NCBI RefSeq assembly: GCF_000346465.2
Contig: NC_034011.1
Span: 701,955-765,954 of the forward strand
Reading direction: 5' to 3'
Source: Prunus persica
Lineage: Eukaryota > Streptophyta > Magnoliopsida > Rosales > Rosaceae
Length of the DNA: 64,000 nucleotides
In this document: in pieces, positions 11,828-23,393 of the stretch
Layout of the letters: every line of letters begins with the position of its first letter
How positions within the stretch are numbered: position 1 is the first letter of the stretch
Notes under the pieces: generated by a model
The model's input: only the letters and a program-made list of their open reading frames with translations
Database searches by the model: none
Told to the model about the DNA's origin: nothing
Made by a program: the position numbers and the translations under genes

Positions 11828-13414
11828 ATGGGGGTGCTCTCAAACAAGATCCAGAGGGATCAACTCAGACCTGGAGATCATATTTATTCCTGGAGGCGCG
11901 CCTACCTCTATGCCCATCACGGTTCTCTTCTCCTTTTCCCCCTGATTTTTTATTTTTATTTTTATTTTTCATTATTATTATGTATTTCATGTTCGTGATT
12001 TTCTGATGTCGTTGTTTTGGATGGATTTTCAATTTTGTATATATCTTTGTTGTTCGGTCTTATGGAAATGAATCTTGAGTAAAGACTCTATTTTTTTCTT
12101 CTTCTTTTTGAGTACAACAGTAAGATAAGACTATTGTGAATAGACATACAATAGCATATGAGCATTGATTTATTGATATTTTGTTTGTACGAATTGAACT
12201 AAAGAAATGTCACAGTGACTGTAGGTGACAATGGCGATCTGTTTGTATTTTAGCCATTGTCTCACTCAGGGCATGGAAAATATGTCGAATCTCCAATTGT
12301 TATGTCCCTAAATTTGTTCCCAAAATGTGTGGTTTGATTTTAAATAGATTCATAATATGATATTCACCGCCTCCTCCCCCTCCACAAGAATAATCCTGGG
12401 GTTGGAGTATGAACCTATTGTTTGGATTGATAGGAATGACCTAGATGAATCGACTACCTCTGAAGAGGTGGTTTGTTGAAGTTAATAAGTTTTGTTTGAA
12501 GCAGGTACAAAAGGAGTGTTGACATCTTAGTTCTTTACCTCTGCATCTGTAATTTTTATGGGTGAAAACAGTTTAGCACAGTTTCTTTCCCTCGGCATCC
12601 ATTATAATTTAGTTTTTCTTCTTTGTAGTTTTCACCTGTTTTCCTTAATTGTCTATGAGGAGAACCTTTGTGTTTTTGACATTTAAATGCTGCATTTAGG
12701 TCACCATGGCATTGCTGATAATTTATCTGCTATGTGATATCAGGGATATATGTCGGTGAGGGAAAGGTTATCCACTTCACTCGGGGAGCTGGCCAGGAAA
12801 TTGGCACAGGAACTGTGTTAGACCGCATCATTTTCAGCTCCTCCCCATCCCATTCCCCGGACAATCCCTGCCCAAAATGCGGTGATCAATCAAGTCTTGA
12901 CGGTGTCATGTCTTCTTGCATAGATTGTTTTCTATCTGGCGGTGATCTCTACCTCTTTGAATATGGTGTCAATGCTGCTTTCTTTATTGCCAAAGCTAGA
13001 GGGGGTACCTGTACGCTTGCCGCGTCTGACCCACAACAAGATGTCCTTCATCGTGCTTTTTATCTTCTCCAGAATGGTTTTGGTAGTTATGACATTTTCA
13101 AAAACAACTGTGAAGACTTTGCAATATATTGCAAAACAGGTTTGCTCGTGTACACTAGCATTAGTGTGGGCAGGAGTGGACAGGCTGCTTCCTTTTTAGC
13201 AGCTGCAAGTGCTGTTATTTCTTCACCGCTTCGATTTTTGACTACTAGTTTTACTGGTCTGGGTGCTGTTGGTTGCGGCATGTATTGTGTTAGCCGATTG
13301 GTTTCTGATATCGGAATACGTCGTGATGTTATAAAAATTCCAGTGGAGAGACTTACTGCTCCGTGTGGCCTAGATGAGGCAGAGTTTGCGACTGAAGTGG
13401 TCAAGACAGATTAA
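11828..13414 (+). CDS. LRAT-domain protein (LEAD-SENSITIVE1-like), two exons
   Basis: Exons 11828-11921 and 12744-13414, joined by a GT-AG intron of 822 bp, give 254 residues. The join is certain because the domain crosses it: exon 1 ends in YAHHG and exon 2 continues with IYVGEGKVIHF. The LRAT/NlpC-P60-like fold uses a His near the N-terminus (HH at 30-31) and the Cys in the NCEDF motif of exon 2, both present. Pairs of Cys (CPKCG, CIDC) form the plant-type insertion. A hydrophobic segment near the C-terminus (TGLGAVGCGMYCVSRLV) may anchor the protein in a membrane. The family includes Arabidopsis LEAD-SENSITIVE1; animal relatives are phospholipid acyltransferases, but the plant enzyme activity is not settled. 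An in-frame GTG at 12734 in the intron is not a start. Confidence 0.9.
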
Positions 13415-13981
13415 TTTGTGTGCATAAACCGAAGTTGTATGGCTTGAAGGGGTTTGTTTCTGTTGATTGTTGTATTATGCATGGAGTGTTTCCAGGAACA
13501 TTTTATGATTGCTTGTATTAAGGCGGACGTTGCCATGATCAATGTGCCTGCTCTTCTTTTGAACTTTTTTTTTTCCAGAAAAAATATGCTCATCATTTTA
13601 TAACCATGGATAATTTGTTCGTTTGTTGGTTGGTTTATTTTACAAGGCAATTGTTAAGTTGTAAGTCTTATGCACTTCATGTACTTTGTTCATTTACTTC
13701 ATTTTTCCTTAACCGTGGCATTAAGACCATCATGAACAGGCCGGTCAAGAAAGACCAATACTACAATTTTCAGGAGTTCAAGGAAGCCTTGCTCTTTAAG
13801 TTCTCCCCCTGCTTCTCGGCTTATGTAGAAACAAGCACCATAGACAAAATTGTGCAATATCGATAGCTGTTGTTTAATCATATAATTACAACAAAAACAC
13901 GGATGGGAAGAAATCCTGTAGTGCAACAAAAAAAGTCCATAATCAAAATACCAAATGTTAATCCAACAATGAGATTTCCAG
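13415..13981. other. Shared 3' region of two convergent genes
   Basis: It holds the 3' UTR of the LRAT gene (from the left) and of the small membrane protein gene (from the right). I see no separate gene. Confidence 0.5.
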
Positions 13982-15701
13982 CTAGTACGGCCAAAAACCA
14001 CCTCCACCTGGCTTTTTTACGAGAATCTGACTGTATTCCGGCCTCGATGTCTGCAGTTTACACATTCAAATGTTAAGATGCTGGTCACAAAAAAGTCGAG
14101 TTTTTCTATATATATATATATTTGGGTCTTTTTACACAATAATAAAACTTAAGAGCTTAAGGATTAAGTATTGGGGTGAACAAAGAAAAGTGCGGGATTA
14201 AAATAGAAAAACTCAAAAATTAAACCATTTCAATTGAGATGGAAAGAAAAAAAAAAAGGGAAGAACATGAACTAAGTCACTGTCGTGTGCATTAAGCTTC
14301 CGTCTTGGAAGGTTTAGAAACATCTATAACTCAGAACATCAAGATACTTAAAATCGGATTGTTCGCCAAAAGAAAACAAAAGATACTAAAAGCAGGTTGA
14401 AACAGCAAAGAGGATCCTTAAAGTGGCCCTTCTTTATATCACAAATCATATAACCTTGTTGGGATGTAAGTGAAGGTTCAGAAGATCAAATAGTTGTTTC
14501 ATTTTCACCTGGTGCATTTGCTGGTTGTTTTTACCCTTTACTTTTTCAAGGGTTTCTCATACCAATTTTTGTTCTGGTCTCTAATTAATACAAGCTGGTA
14601 ATCCAATAAGCATCAACTTCAATAAATTTCTATAGTAGCTTAATCATCAAGCATTGGGTGAAAATAAGCAATATTACCTTCCATCCAATGATCCAATCAG
14701 GTTCTCAAAATATTTTTCATTTGTTAATAAAGTTTAGCAGTGAATTTAAAGTATAGGGATTAAAATGTGATGTATTCAGAATTTGTTCCTAGGAGTGGTG
14801 GATTTTCATTGTTTCTTTGCTGGGTTTTTGTTTACGTTTTCATAAATGCAATGTCTGTGATCACATCAGATTTTGGCTTAGTTGTACTGGGTATAGGTTT
14901 CCTTGAGATGGCCAGGGAATTTTGTTCTTTATATGCACTTGCAATTAACTTTTTAGCTTCCTAGAAATGCATATGCCTAGCTTCCTTCCTTACTTATGTC
15001 AAACCTCCAATTCAGCTACACTCCATGTGATGGGGCTTGCTACGCTAGCCTAGCTAGAAAAGGCGCCATTTCTTAACTAACTTCTAGAGCAGACTACAAT
15101 TGCGAGGTTGAAAGAAGAGTTCCCAGGTTGAAAGATCAAATTGGGGGTGTAAGGACTGTGGAAATTGCCATATGAATGGCCACTTAGGTAAAGAAACAAA
15201 CTTTGAATACTACCAAACCTTAATAGGACCCAAGGTTTCTGATTTAAGCTTTTCTTATGTTCATCCATAACTCTGAGTCAGAATAACTCGTCTAAAAAAC
15301 CTCCAAAAGTTTCATTTAATTTCATCACATATCCCAAAAGTTTTATTTGGAAAGTTCAATAAGAAAAAGTTACCAAATTGCAAGAATCTGTATATTTCAA
15401 TCGTTGTGTAAGATTCACATATCGCATGAGGTGATTAGCAATATGAACAGAATCAATTTCAAGAATCGAAATTACTTTATCAACCAAACAACAGAATATA
15501 ACGAGAATTGGGAAACCTAAAAGCATGGATTATAAGAAGAGAAAGAGAACTTACGAGATCTTTGAAAACGAGGAACGCGATCACGAAGAAAAGAACAAAC
15601 AGGATTTCAAACTCGGCGAATTTGACGAACCCAAAGACCGACTGAACCCACCGAGTCAATGCGGACTCGTTCGAATTCCTGCTCCCGACTCGCTTCCCCA
15701 T
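13982..15701 (-). CDS. 71-residue conserved plant membrane microprotein, two exons
   Basis: Exon 1 (15555-15701, 49 codons) starts MGKRVGSRN and carries one strong membrane helix, EFEILFVLFFVIAFLVF. It ends at a textbook GTAAGT donor. Exon 2 (13982-14050) encodes TSRPEYSQILVKKPGGGGFW followed by Pro-Tyr and a stop. The junction reads FKDL-TSRPEY and keeps frame across a 1504-bp intron (14051-15554) that ends in CTGCAG. I recall short plant proteins of unknown function with the same FEILF...KDLTSRPEY...KKPGG architecture, which is why I looked for exon 2. Predicted topology is a basic N-terminus, one helix and a short Gly-rich tail. No function can be assigned. Exon 1 alone could pass for a spurious frame, so automated annotation may miss the gene. 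Confidence 0.87.
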
Positions 15702-16797
15702 CTCTCTTGCTCCTCCTCTGTCTCTTCTGCCTTCGTTTACCTTGGTAGTTGGTAGTAAAGGGGTTCGGGTCCGACAGCTCGAAGATGGCATTGATTTTCA
15801 CGGGTTTCGTTTTATTTTAGAGAAATTAAAAAATAAAAAAATAAAACAGAAAAGTCAGATTCTGAACAAAAAGATAAAAAATAATGGTCAATTTGTAATT
15901 TTAGCTAAATTGTGAAATGGTAAATGAGATTTCTTTATCTACACACATTGATAAAATGTCAATTTTACTACTCAAAACTATTGTCAGTTTAGGTCATTTA
16001 TAAACGGACCGTGATTTTGGTTTCATAATTTTTTTCCTTTCCTCCTATTATCTCTTTTGATCCTTGCAGAATTCTATTAAGAACTTGATAGCATGGAGTA
16101 TAACTTGTATGAAAATTAGGTTGTTGTCTTAAAAAAAAAAAGGTGAGTTATTGAGTGGACGTGATTGGTAACGACAATACCTTTATTTCACCAAATAAAA
16201 TTATTTTTGCTCACCACCTTTTATAAAGCACATTGCAACTAAAAGTTTTTCAAGCTTATGGAAAGTGTTTTTGACACTATATATAAGACACAATCTTATG
16301 AAGTGAAAATATATTATCGATATTTTGAATTTTATACAAGAGTGCATTGAAGCCTTTTGGGAGTACAACTAATGTTGCTCTAATTTTATTATTCTTTGCA
16401 ATAAAAATTTGATTACCATTAATTTATAATATTATTATTATTATTATTGTTTTCGTTTTGGAAAAAATATACAATACTATTCAATTTAGTAATATTAAAT
16501 TAAATTTACCAAATTTTTTAGTAATCTTAATTGTATTTTACTTGGTCTAGCACTTGGTGTAGATTAGTCATTTTACTTCTCTTGATGGGACAAATAATAG
16601 GACAAAATAATGATGTAAATATTTAGACTTTGAATGGCAAACAAATAGGGATTTGTGTGACTCGTATTATCGTGCTCGCCAAAATACACGAAATCCCTAA
16701 ATTGAAACACGGAAGACGGAAAGACAGAGAGAGAGAGAGAGAGAGAGGAAGAAAGAAAGAGAGGCTCACGGTTCTCATTGTTCCTACACTGTAATCC
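15702..16797. promoter_or_regulatory. Divergent intergenic region
   Basis: About 1.1 kb between the divergently transcribed microprotein gene (-) and the 192-residue gene (+). A GA-rich tract (16721-16762) lies in the presumed 5' leader of the plus-strand gene. The middle is AT-rich with an ATT repeat near 16430-16447. No TATA box could be assigned with confidence. Confidence 0.5.
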
Positions 16798-17376
16798 ATG
16801 GCGTCAACGAGTCAACGACCCCTCCTCATCGCCCTCCTAACCCTCTCGATCTTCGCAATCTCAGCCACCGCAACAAGGCCCTGCAAGACCCTCTTCATTT
16901 CCTCCTACTCATTCTCCCTCCGTCGTCTCCCCTCCTCCTCTTCCTCCTCCGGCTTCGTCACCGTCGTCACCGAGATCAGCCGACTCCGCCCCGTACGCTA
17001 CGACGACCTTGTCCTCCAACCCCACGAAGAAGATGATAAGCGAACTCAGGCGGCGTCGCTCTTTCCCTTGATCGGAACGTCGTCGGCCTCCTCCTCGTCC
17101 TACGACCTCAACTCTCTCCGCGATCGCACCAGGGACATCCTGAGCATCGTCGTTTCCCTGCTCTTCGGCGTCGGCTGCGGCGCTCTCACCGCCGCTACCA
17201 TGTACTTGGCTTGGTCCGTCTTCTTCAGTCGCTACGACAATGGCTCTGCGTCTTCCTTCGATGACGATTTCTATGACGCCAGCCCTAAGAAGATAGGTTA
17301 TGTAAAGATTCCGGAGGTGGCCGCTGACTCCGTGCCAACACCACCGTCTCCAGTCAAGGAAGCCGCCGCGGTGTGA
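16798..17376 (+). CDS. Plant-specific secretory/membrane protein of unknown function
   Basis: Intronless frame of 192 residues. Residues 1-26 look like a signal peptide (LLIALLTLSIFAISATA). After a Ser-rich stretch (46-51) and an acidic segment (PHEEDDKR) comes one long hydrophobic helix at about 113-143. The tail is acidic and Pro-rich (SFDDDFYDASPKKIGYVKIP, then TPPSPVKE). Codon use is GC-rich relative to the flanks, as expected for a real gene. The start ATG at 16798 is the first after the GA-rich leader. I do not recognise a named family. It may be a small type I membrane protein of the secretory pathway, but no partner or activity can be inferred. Confidence 0.82.
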   Translation: MASTSQRPLLIALLTLSIFAISATATRPCKTLFISSYSFSLRRLPSSSSSSGFVTVVTEISRLRPVRYDDLVLQPHEEDDKRTQAASLFPLIGTSSASSSSYDLNSLRDRTRDILSIVVSLLFGVGCGALTAATMYLAWSVFFSRYDNGSASSFDDDFYDASPKKIGYVKIPEVAADSVPTPPSPVKEAAAV

Positions 17377-20300
17377 ATATGACGATTATGGCAAATTGGT
17401 AATTCCATAAATAATTTATAATTTAAAAAAATGTTGCCTTTGGATGATGGGCACGTTGTGACTGTGTTGTGGATTCGTGATAAAATAAGCTTATATCGGA
17501 CGCTGTGTTATGTATTTATCATTTTATGACTAAAATATTGGCTCTTGCTCTTTCTCCATATATTATCTGAATATGATACATTTGGGCTGTTGTTGTACTC
17601 TATTATATATTTCTGTAATTGTTTTTACCTTAATGCTGATGAATGGGTTCAGTTTAGCATATACATATGCATATATGTGCACATACATTGAGTTTATACC
17701 CTTACTACTTCACTTGGTCTGGGGTCTTTTGTTAACTGTTTCTCACCCATTTATTGTTGGGAAGGTGAAAGATTGTCTCCCTGTTGTATTCACGACTGCA
17801 TGACTGGTTTTGATGGTGTTTGTAGTTTACCTCATTTTACTTGGAGATTTTGCACATCAGGTAGGGAGAAGGCAATCATTTTAATCTTTGTTTTTGGTAC
17901 AGTTAACTGTAAATTTTCTTACTTTATAGAGTTATGTTTGCTGTTTTCATTTTTTGTCTCTGTTTCCTATGGAAAGATTAATATTTTTTTGAAAGATATG
18001 CTTTATAGAAGGCTTGGCTATTTGGAGTTTGTTAATAGGATGATTTGGAAAATTTGATGATGAGCCAGATAGCATAATTCAAATTGTAAAGGTTATATAT
18101 CATAATACTGTGAATTGTTTGATTTCATCAATTAACTCATGTGCTGACATTTTACAATGTATACTGATAGTTGGCAGTGCATACTCTACAGGAGTAAAAA
18201 CAAAAATATGGCGTTTTATTTGAGAATATTTATACTTATTTGTGTGAACATGATATTATTGAATGCTACTAATGTATATACCATTCTTGGCTGTACCTTG
18301 GATAGCATTGTTTTCTCAGTTATTGTAAGTGGGCAGTTTTATGATTAATATGTTAAATTTTAAATAATAAGCTTTCTTGTTTTTAAGTGGGAAAGAGAAG
18401 CACATTCTGAAGTTGCATAGATGATAGCATGAATATCTCAAACCAGTTATGTTTAGTGAGCATGGTTTTAGTGACCTTGGGAATCATGGGATTTAAGGGC
18501 TGTTTAACCATGAAAGGTGCTGGTTCATAACTAGCTAGGAACGCTTGCTAGGGGTGTTTAGAGGTCACAAGAACCATTAATTTCGGAGCAAATTAGAGTC
18601 TTAAAAAAGGGTTGGATTGTGATAATTCCTTGGTGGCAAGTCATTGAGGAACAATAGGGTTTCAATGGGTTAAGATAAAAAGACTTTGTTATGGGTTGGA
18701 TGTGAAAAGTTATACACGAGAATATTTCAGAAGTCATAAGAGATGGGTTATGGGTTGCAGGTGAAATAGAATTTCAGAGGTCAAGTTATGGCCGTTGTGA
18801 TGGTAGGTGATAATCGCGCGAAATAGTGTTGCTGCGCACTGGATTTAGTGTTATGTTGTATTTGGTAGATAAAGAATCCAGATATGATGAAGCCTTCATG
18901 TAGCTGAAGAGTGCGCACTGCGCAGTAAATTCTTGAATAGAATGGAAGAGGGAAACAAGAGGAGGTTAGATTAACTCTCAGAACTAGGCCTTTCCAGTTG
19001 TAAATCTGCCCCGTTTGGATCCCCAGGATTTGAATGTGTATTTAGATTTCAAATCTATGAACCTATGCATTTGAAATTCATAGATTTCATATCTACATGT
19101 TTGGATGTAAAGTTGCAAAGCAAGAATAATTGTCAAAATTACATCACTTTTCTTTTCCTTTTGGATCATCACGTTCTCATATTTTCTAACCAACTTTCCA
19201 TTCCACTAAACACTCCAGATATGATCTACTTTTATACTGATTACTCATATTATTAACACGCATATTTGGAGATATTCAATATTTAGCAACAATACAACAA
19301 GAGCAACCAAGATCTGAACTTGCTCGTGACTTGACTTGTGAAGCTCAACGGTCTTGGACTTGCCGATGGTTTGGTTGCCAAGATTGCAAAGGGAAAATGC
19401 GGGTGAGATTGGAGTGATGACAAACCACAACCATAGAATTGAATCCAACTCAGAGAACCAAGGCCTAGATTTCGATTCCAGCCATGAACAATCAAGAGCA
19501 AGCCTTGAACGAGAAAAACGAATGTAGGGAGAGCGTGAGAGAGGAGAGATGAGCAAGCAATTTGACAAAGAGTTTCAGATCTAAGATATGGAAGACCTAG
19601 ACATGAGATGAATCTTGGCGGGAGGAGGTAATTGCCCCTCCTCTCCTCTCTTCCAGCTTTCTTTTTTCTCAACTCCTCTCTCTGTCCTCTCTGTATGCAT
19701 TTTTGGTTTTCCTCTCTTCTTCAATAGCCCCTGCAATTTTGGTTTCCCCTTTTGCTATCTCCTTTTTGTGAGAGTTTTGCTCTCCTTTTGTGAGAGTTTG
19801 CTCTTTTTGTGTGAGTTCTTCGTTTTTCAGGATACGTTTCATCCACGGCTCTCTCCCCTTTGGCATGCCGTTGTGTATTGGTGATGGTTTTCTACCACAA
19901 TCCTCTGCTCCTCAGTTCCACAGGTGCCGCTGTTGTTGATCTTTCTCGGTGGCGTGTTGTGGTCTGGGGATGCTTTTAAAGTGCAATATGTACTAACTAC
20001 TTGGATTATGGGAGAGCTTTGTGTGCGGGTGGCTTGTTCACCCCATTCTCAGTTCAAAGCTTTGGTTCATCTTGTTACTGGTTACTTGTCCTTAGTGGTG
20101 ATGGTGGATATGCGATGGTGGCGCCGATGGTGTACTGGTGGGGAGCTGTGGTTTATTCCTAGATCAAGGGTTTTTCTTTTATGTGGTTGTGAGCTTTATT
20201 TTTTTTAAAGAGAGTTTGTTGGCTTTATCTTTGTATTTGGGCCTTAACTCGAGCCACTTTGTTTGGATTTTTAGCTTTTGTAATGCTTCCGCTCTTAATT

Positions 20301-20662
20301 CATTTGGTCGAATTCGTTGTAAAAGAGATCTAAAAGTAAAATGAGAAATTCTCTCAAATACCACTATTATTGTGGTAAAGTTCTCAAGTAGCATGATTAC
20401 TAGTGCGTTGACAATATTGATATTTTATTTATGCTATATCATGATTATTTGGCTTTTGACAATTTTTTATATTATCCTTTCTATTGAAAGTGACGATAAT
20501 ATACTAAATTCACACACACTACATAGATGCTAGGACTCGAACTCAGGAGTGTGCCTGGGAGAGCAATTGCTCCACACCACAACACTAGTGGGTTCTTTGC
20601 GGCTTTTGACGTTGATACAATGAGACTTTTTCCCTATTGTTATAATTTTACCATGTGACCAT
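17377..20662. other. Long intergenic stretch without a convincing gene
   Basis: The first 200-300 bases are likely the 3' UTR of the preceding gene. Open frames at 19283-19672 (-) and 19615-20344 (+) lack known motifs and overlap each other. The part near 19010-19260, starting CGTTTGGATCCCCAGGATTT, has the look of a transposon end, as does 20516-20600. I could not define boundaries. Confidence 0.4.
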
Positions 20663-21942
20663 ACTCGTTTGGTACGTCGGACTGTACTGACTAATTTCCG
20701 TCGGATAGTATTAATCTGTTCCGGAGAGTACTGACTATTTATCCATAATATTATAAGGCGTTTGGTGCTGTTCCGGATAAATAATCTGACTAAGTTATAC
20801 TGTGTTTGGTGATGTTTCGGATAACATCAGATCAGACTATTTATAAATTAAAAAAAATAAAAAAAAATCTTTGATAATTTTAATGGAAATTGGGATTCAA
20901 ATGACACAAATTTTTTTTGGTAAGATTCATATGACAAGATTTGTTTTTCAATTTTTTTTTGCCAAGATTTTTTTTCATATAACCCATTATCATAATTGTA
21001 GTATCTCATAAAAATTCCAACATACTCGCATACGTTAATAAAAACAGTACCAAATAATGTATAATTCAAAGTGATCACATATTAAGGTGCTAAGAGCAAA
21101 AGAGAAAGTTGTTCATAAACCAAACTACATCAAAGAGTGAATCACAACTCCCTCGCCCCAAGTAAGAGAAGAACAAATGCTTTTCTCATAGCACCATCCA
21201 ATGTCAAGAATGTTTTTTCATCACTTGCTTTCTCCAAAATTAGCCGTAGTGCCTTAATTTGGTCATTAATAGACAAATCCATCTTTGCTTTTCTAATAGC
21301 AATTGACAAAGAAAAATAAATGGTTCCTAGAATTCAGGTTCATACAATTTTAATTTTGTAATTTTGCTCTCCTAGTCGTCATGTATGTATGTATTCAACT
21401 AAACTACCAACTCTAGCACAGTTTTTTATTTTTGGACGAAAATTGGCAATACTCTGTTTAATACCAACAATCTAAATATTCCCACAACGTCGAATCACTA
21501 TATCACATACAAAGAAAACATTCGATTAAAAAAAATGCCAAAAAAAAAAATTCATAACCTAATTTCCACTAAAAAATTGAAATATATAAAGCATATTGGA
21601 GAGAGTATGAAAAAGAGAGAGAGTGAGAGATGGATACCTAGAGAAGAGTGAAGAAAATAACTTGTGGAGAAGATAGTAGAGAACAACCCTAGGGAGAAGA
21701 AGATGAAAAGAGCGTCTGATTTTTTTTCGTAGAACGAGTGTTCTTTTTCTCTAGCCGTATAATTAAGCGTGTATTATCTAAACCGGGGTGTGTGAGTTGT
21801 ATTAGTTAGTCAGGTAAGGAGAGTATTAAAAGCCCAACCCGTATAAAATAGTCGGGTAATTAAATAATACAAGTTGACACCAAACACCTAACATAGACTA
21901 TTTACTCCTATCCAGAGTCTAATACGGTGTACCAAACGAGCC
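20663..21942. mobile_element. PIF/Harbinger-like non-autonomous element
   Basis: The ends read CTCGTTTGGTAC (left, from 20665) and GTACCAAACGAG (right, 21929-21940, followed by CC), matching the GTTTGGTAC-type TIRs of this superfamily. A subterminal GTTTGGTG motif recurs inverted near both ends. Between them, 21137-21319 read on the minus strand gives a short open stretch (IAIRKAKMDLSINDQIKALR) that could be a decayed Myb-like accessory ORF. No DDE transposase is recognisable. The 3-bp target duplication could not be confirmed. Confidence 0.55.
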
Positions 21943-22361
21943 GTAATACCATAAAATCGTTACACTTCTCAATATTTATAATGAATATGGATATGAGAAA
22001 TATAGCATTTAACTAATATTTTTTTATTTTTTATTTATATTTTTAAAAGAAGACTGTTTGTTAAGCTTTTTCTCTTTTGGTCCTTATAGAGGAAATTTAA
22101 TCTTTCAACCGTTACGGATCTGTTAAGCTTGTTCTTTTTGGTCCTTAAAGAGGCAATTCAATCTATCAATTCAAACTAATGACAACGTTATGTTTTGCTT
22201 TTGGATTCAAGTAAAGACATTGTTTCACTTAAACAATGAAGTCGTATGGATTAAACTTAAAGCAAAAATTGCTTAAAGGTTAATTTCCAATAAAATAAAA
22301 TGATATTGCCTATTATCTCTTAAGTGGCATTAAGATTTGATGTAATGGATATTGTTTCTAG
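21943..22361. other. AT-rich intergenic, no gene seen
   Basis: Contains two near-repeats of a TTAAGCTT...CTTTTTGGTCCTTA phrase (about 22057-22087 and 22119-22150). No other structure was recognised. Confidence 0.35.
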
Positions 22362-22482
22362 CTTCTGCGTGCTATCGATATGAAGACACTGGTTTCCTGA
22401 TTGAAGCAGCAAGCAAAGAAATTTGGGATGATAGGGCAGCATGCGGGCATCTCTTCGAATTCAGGTGCACGGGGCCTATAAA
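22362..22482 (+). pseudogene. Orphan exon fragment of an EG45-like / plant natriuretic peptide-like gene
   Basis: Right after a TTTCTAG acceptor the frame reads xSACYRYEDTGFLIEAASKE, then IWDDRAACGHLFEFRCTGP, before drifting into a stop. This matches the exon of plant EG45-like/PNP proteins (CYG..D.G.MIAAAS...W..GAACG....V.CTGP), secreted double-psi beta-barrel proteins related to expansin domain 1. I found no exon 1 with a signal peptide upstream, and the cysteine-rich second half is missing downstream. It is best read as a relic. Confidence 0.72.
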
Positions 22483-22869
22483 AAATAGAAGGAATACAAA
22501 CTCCTTGCACTAATAAATCCGTTGTAGTTGTAATTGTTGATTATTGTGCTTCAACCCCAAAAATAAATAAAAGAAAAATAAAAGAAACATGAATTGCAAG
22601 TATAATCAGTAAGCCTTTGGATTTAATTTGTTGCCAACATAATAATGAATGAAGTATAAACTTGATTTGATAGTGTATGTATATGTTTTCAATCTCACGC
22701 GTTTCTACGTTGCAGGATTCCAGGGAATGGCGGGTAAGTTCCAGGATCCAAGGAAAAGCAGCATATCAGATCAAAGAAAACAAGGACAAGAAGGATACGT
22801 TTTGGAGACACATCAAGAAAAAATATAAATATTGCAGAAACTCCTACCTTTTTGAGCATATTACTGTTG
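22483..22869. other. Intergenic, no gene seen
   Basis: Short frames only. A possible exon near 22712 does not match the missing half of the EG45-like domain. Confidence 0.35.
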
Positions 22870-23190
22870 TTTGTTATTGTTCAACTACGAGTTTGGATAA
22901 TGTAGAGGTAAATGCTCCTAACCACTTGAGTTATCGCTTGCATTGTTCAAACCTGTGTGTGTTTAATGCCATGCATAGGCCTTTCTGTTGGATATGTGTT
23001 AGAAGAGTGATTTTTGAGTTGCTAAAACTTGAGTTGCTAAATTACTTTGTAATCATCCCTGTCAAACAAATAAGACTTTAGATGCTTGTCAATTGCGAGC
23101 GACGCCAACAAAATATCGTCCCTGAGCACATGTGACCTATCTCCAACAACAAACTCAAAAACCTCACCATTGACTCCAACTAGGTTATAT
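22870..23190 (-). pseudogene. Duplicated 3' end of the neighbouring PPR gene
   Basis: On the minus strand, 23037-23190 encodes VGVNGEVFEFVVGDRSHVL, DDILLASLAIDKHLKS and DRDD, closely matching the last 45 or so residues of the intact PPR protein at 23394-24974. The non-coding part matches the 3' flank of that gene as well: TTTGAGTTGCTAAAACTTGA and GGCCTTTCTGTTG occur in both units. The two units lie side by side, so this is a tandem duplication of the gene's 3' end that lacks all PPR motifs. Confidence 0.85.
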
Positions 23191-23393
23191 ATATTTTGAT
23201 GTTCAACTACGAGTTTGTCATACACATGTGTGTTTAATGTCATGAAGAGGCCTTTCTGTTGAATGTGTCAAATCTTAATCGAATGTAAAACAGTGTTTAC
23301 CTCTAGAAAGAAGTCGATCCCAGAAGAGTGATACAAACAGTTCAACACTGTTGTGATGCTTGGCCAATGACATTTGAGTTGCTAAAACTTGAG

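Noticed and set aside
19283..20344. Overlapping frames of 90-130 codons on both strands
   Set aside because: No domain, no splice context, low-complexity composition and mutual overlap.
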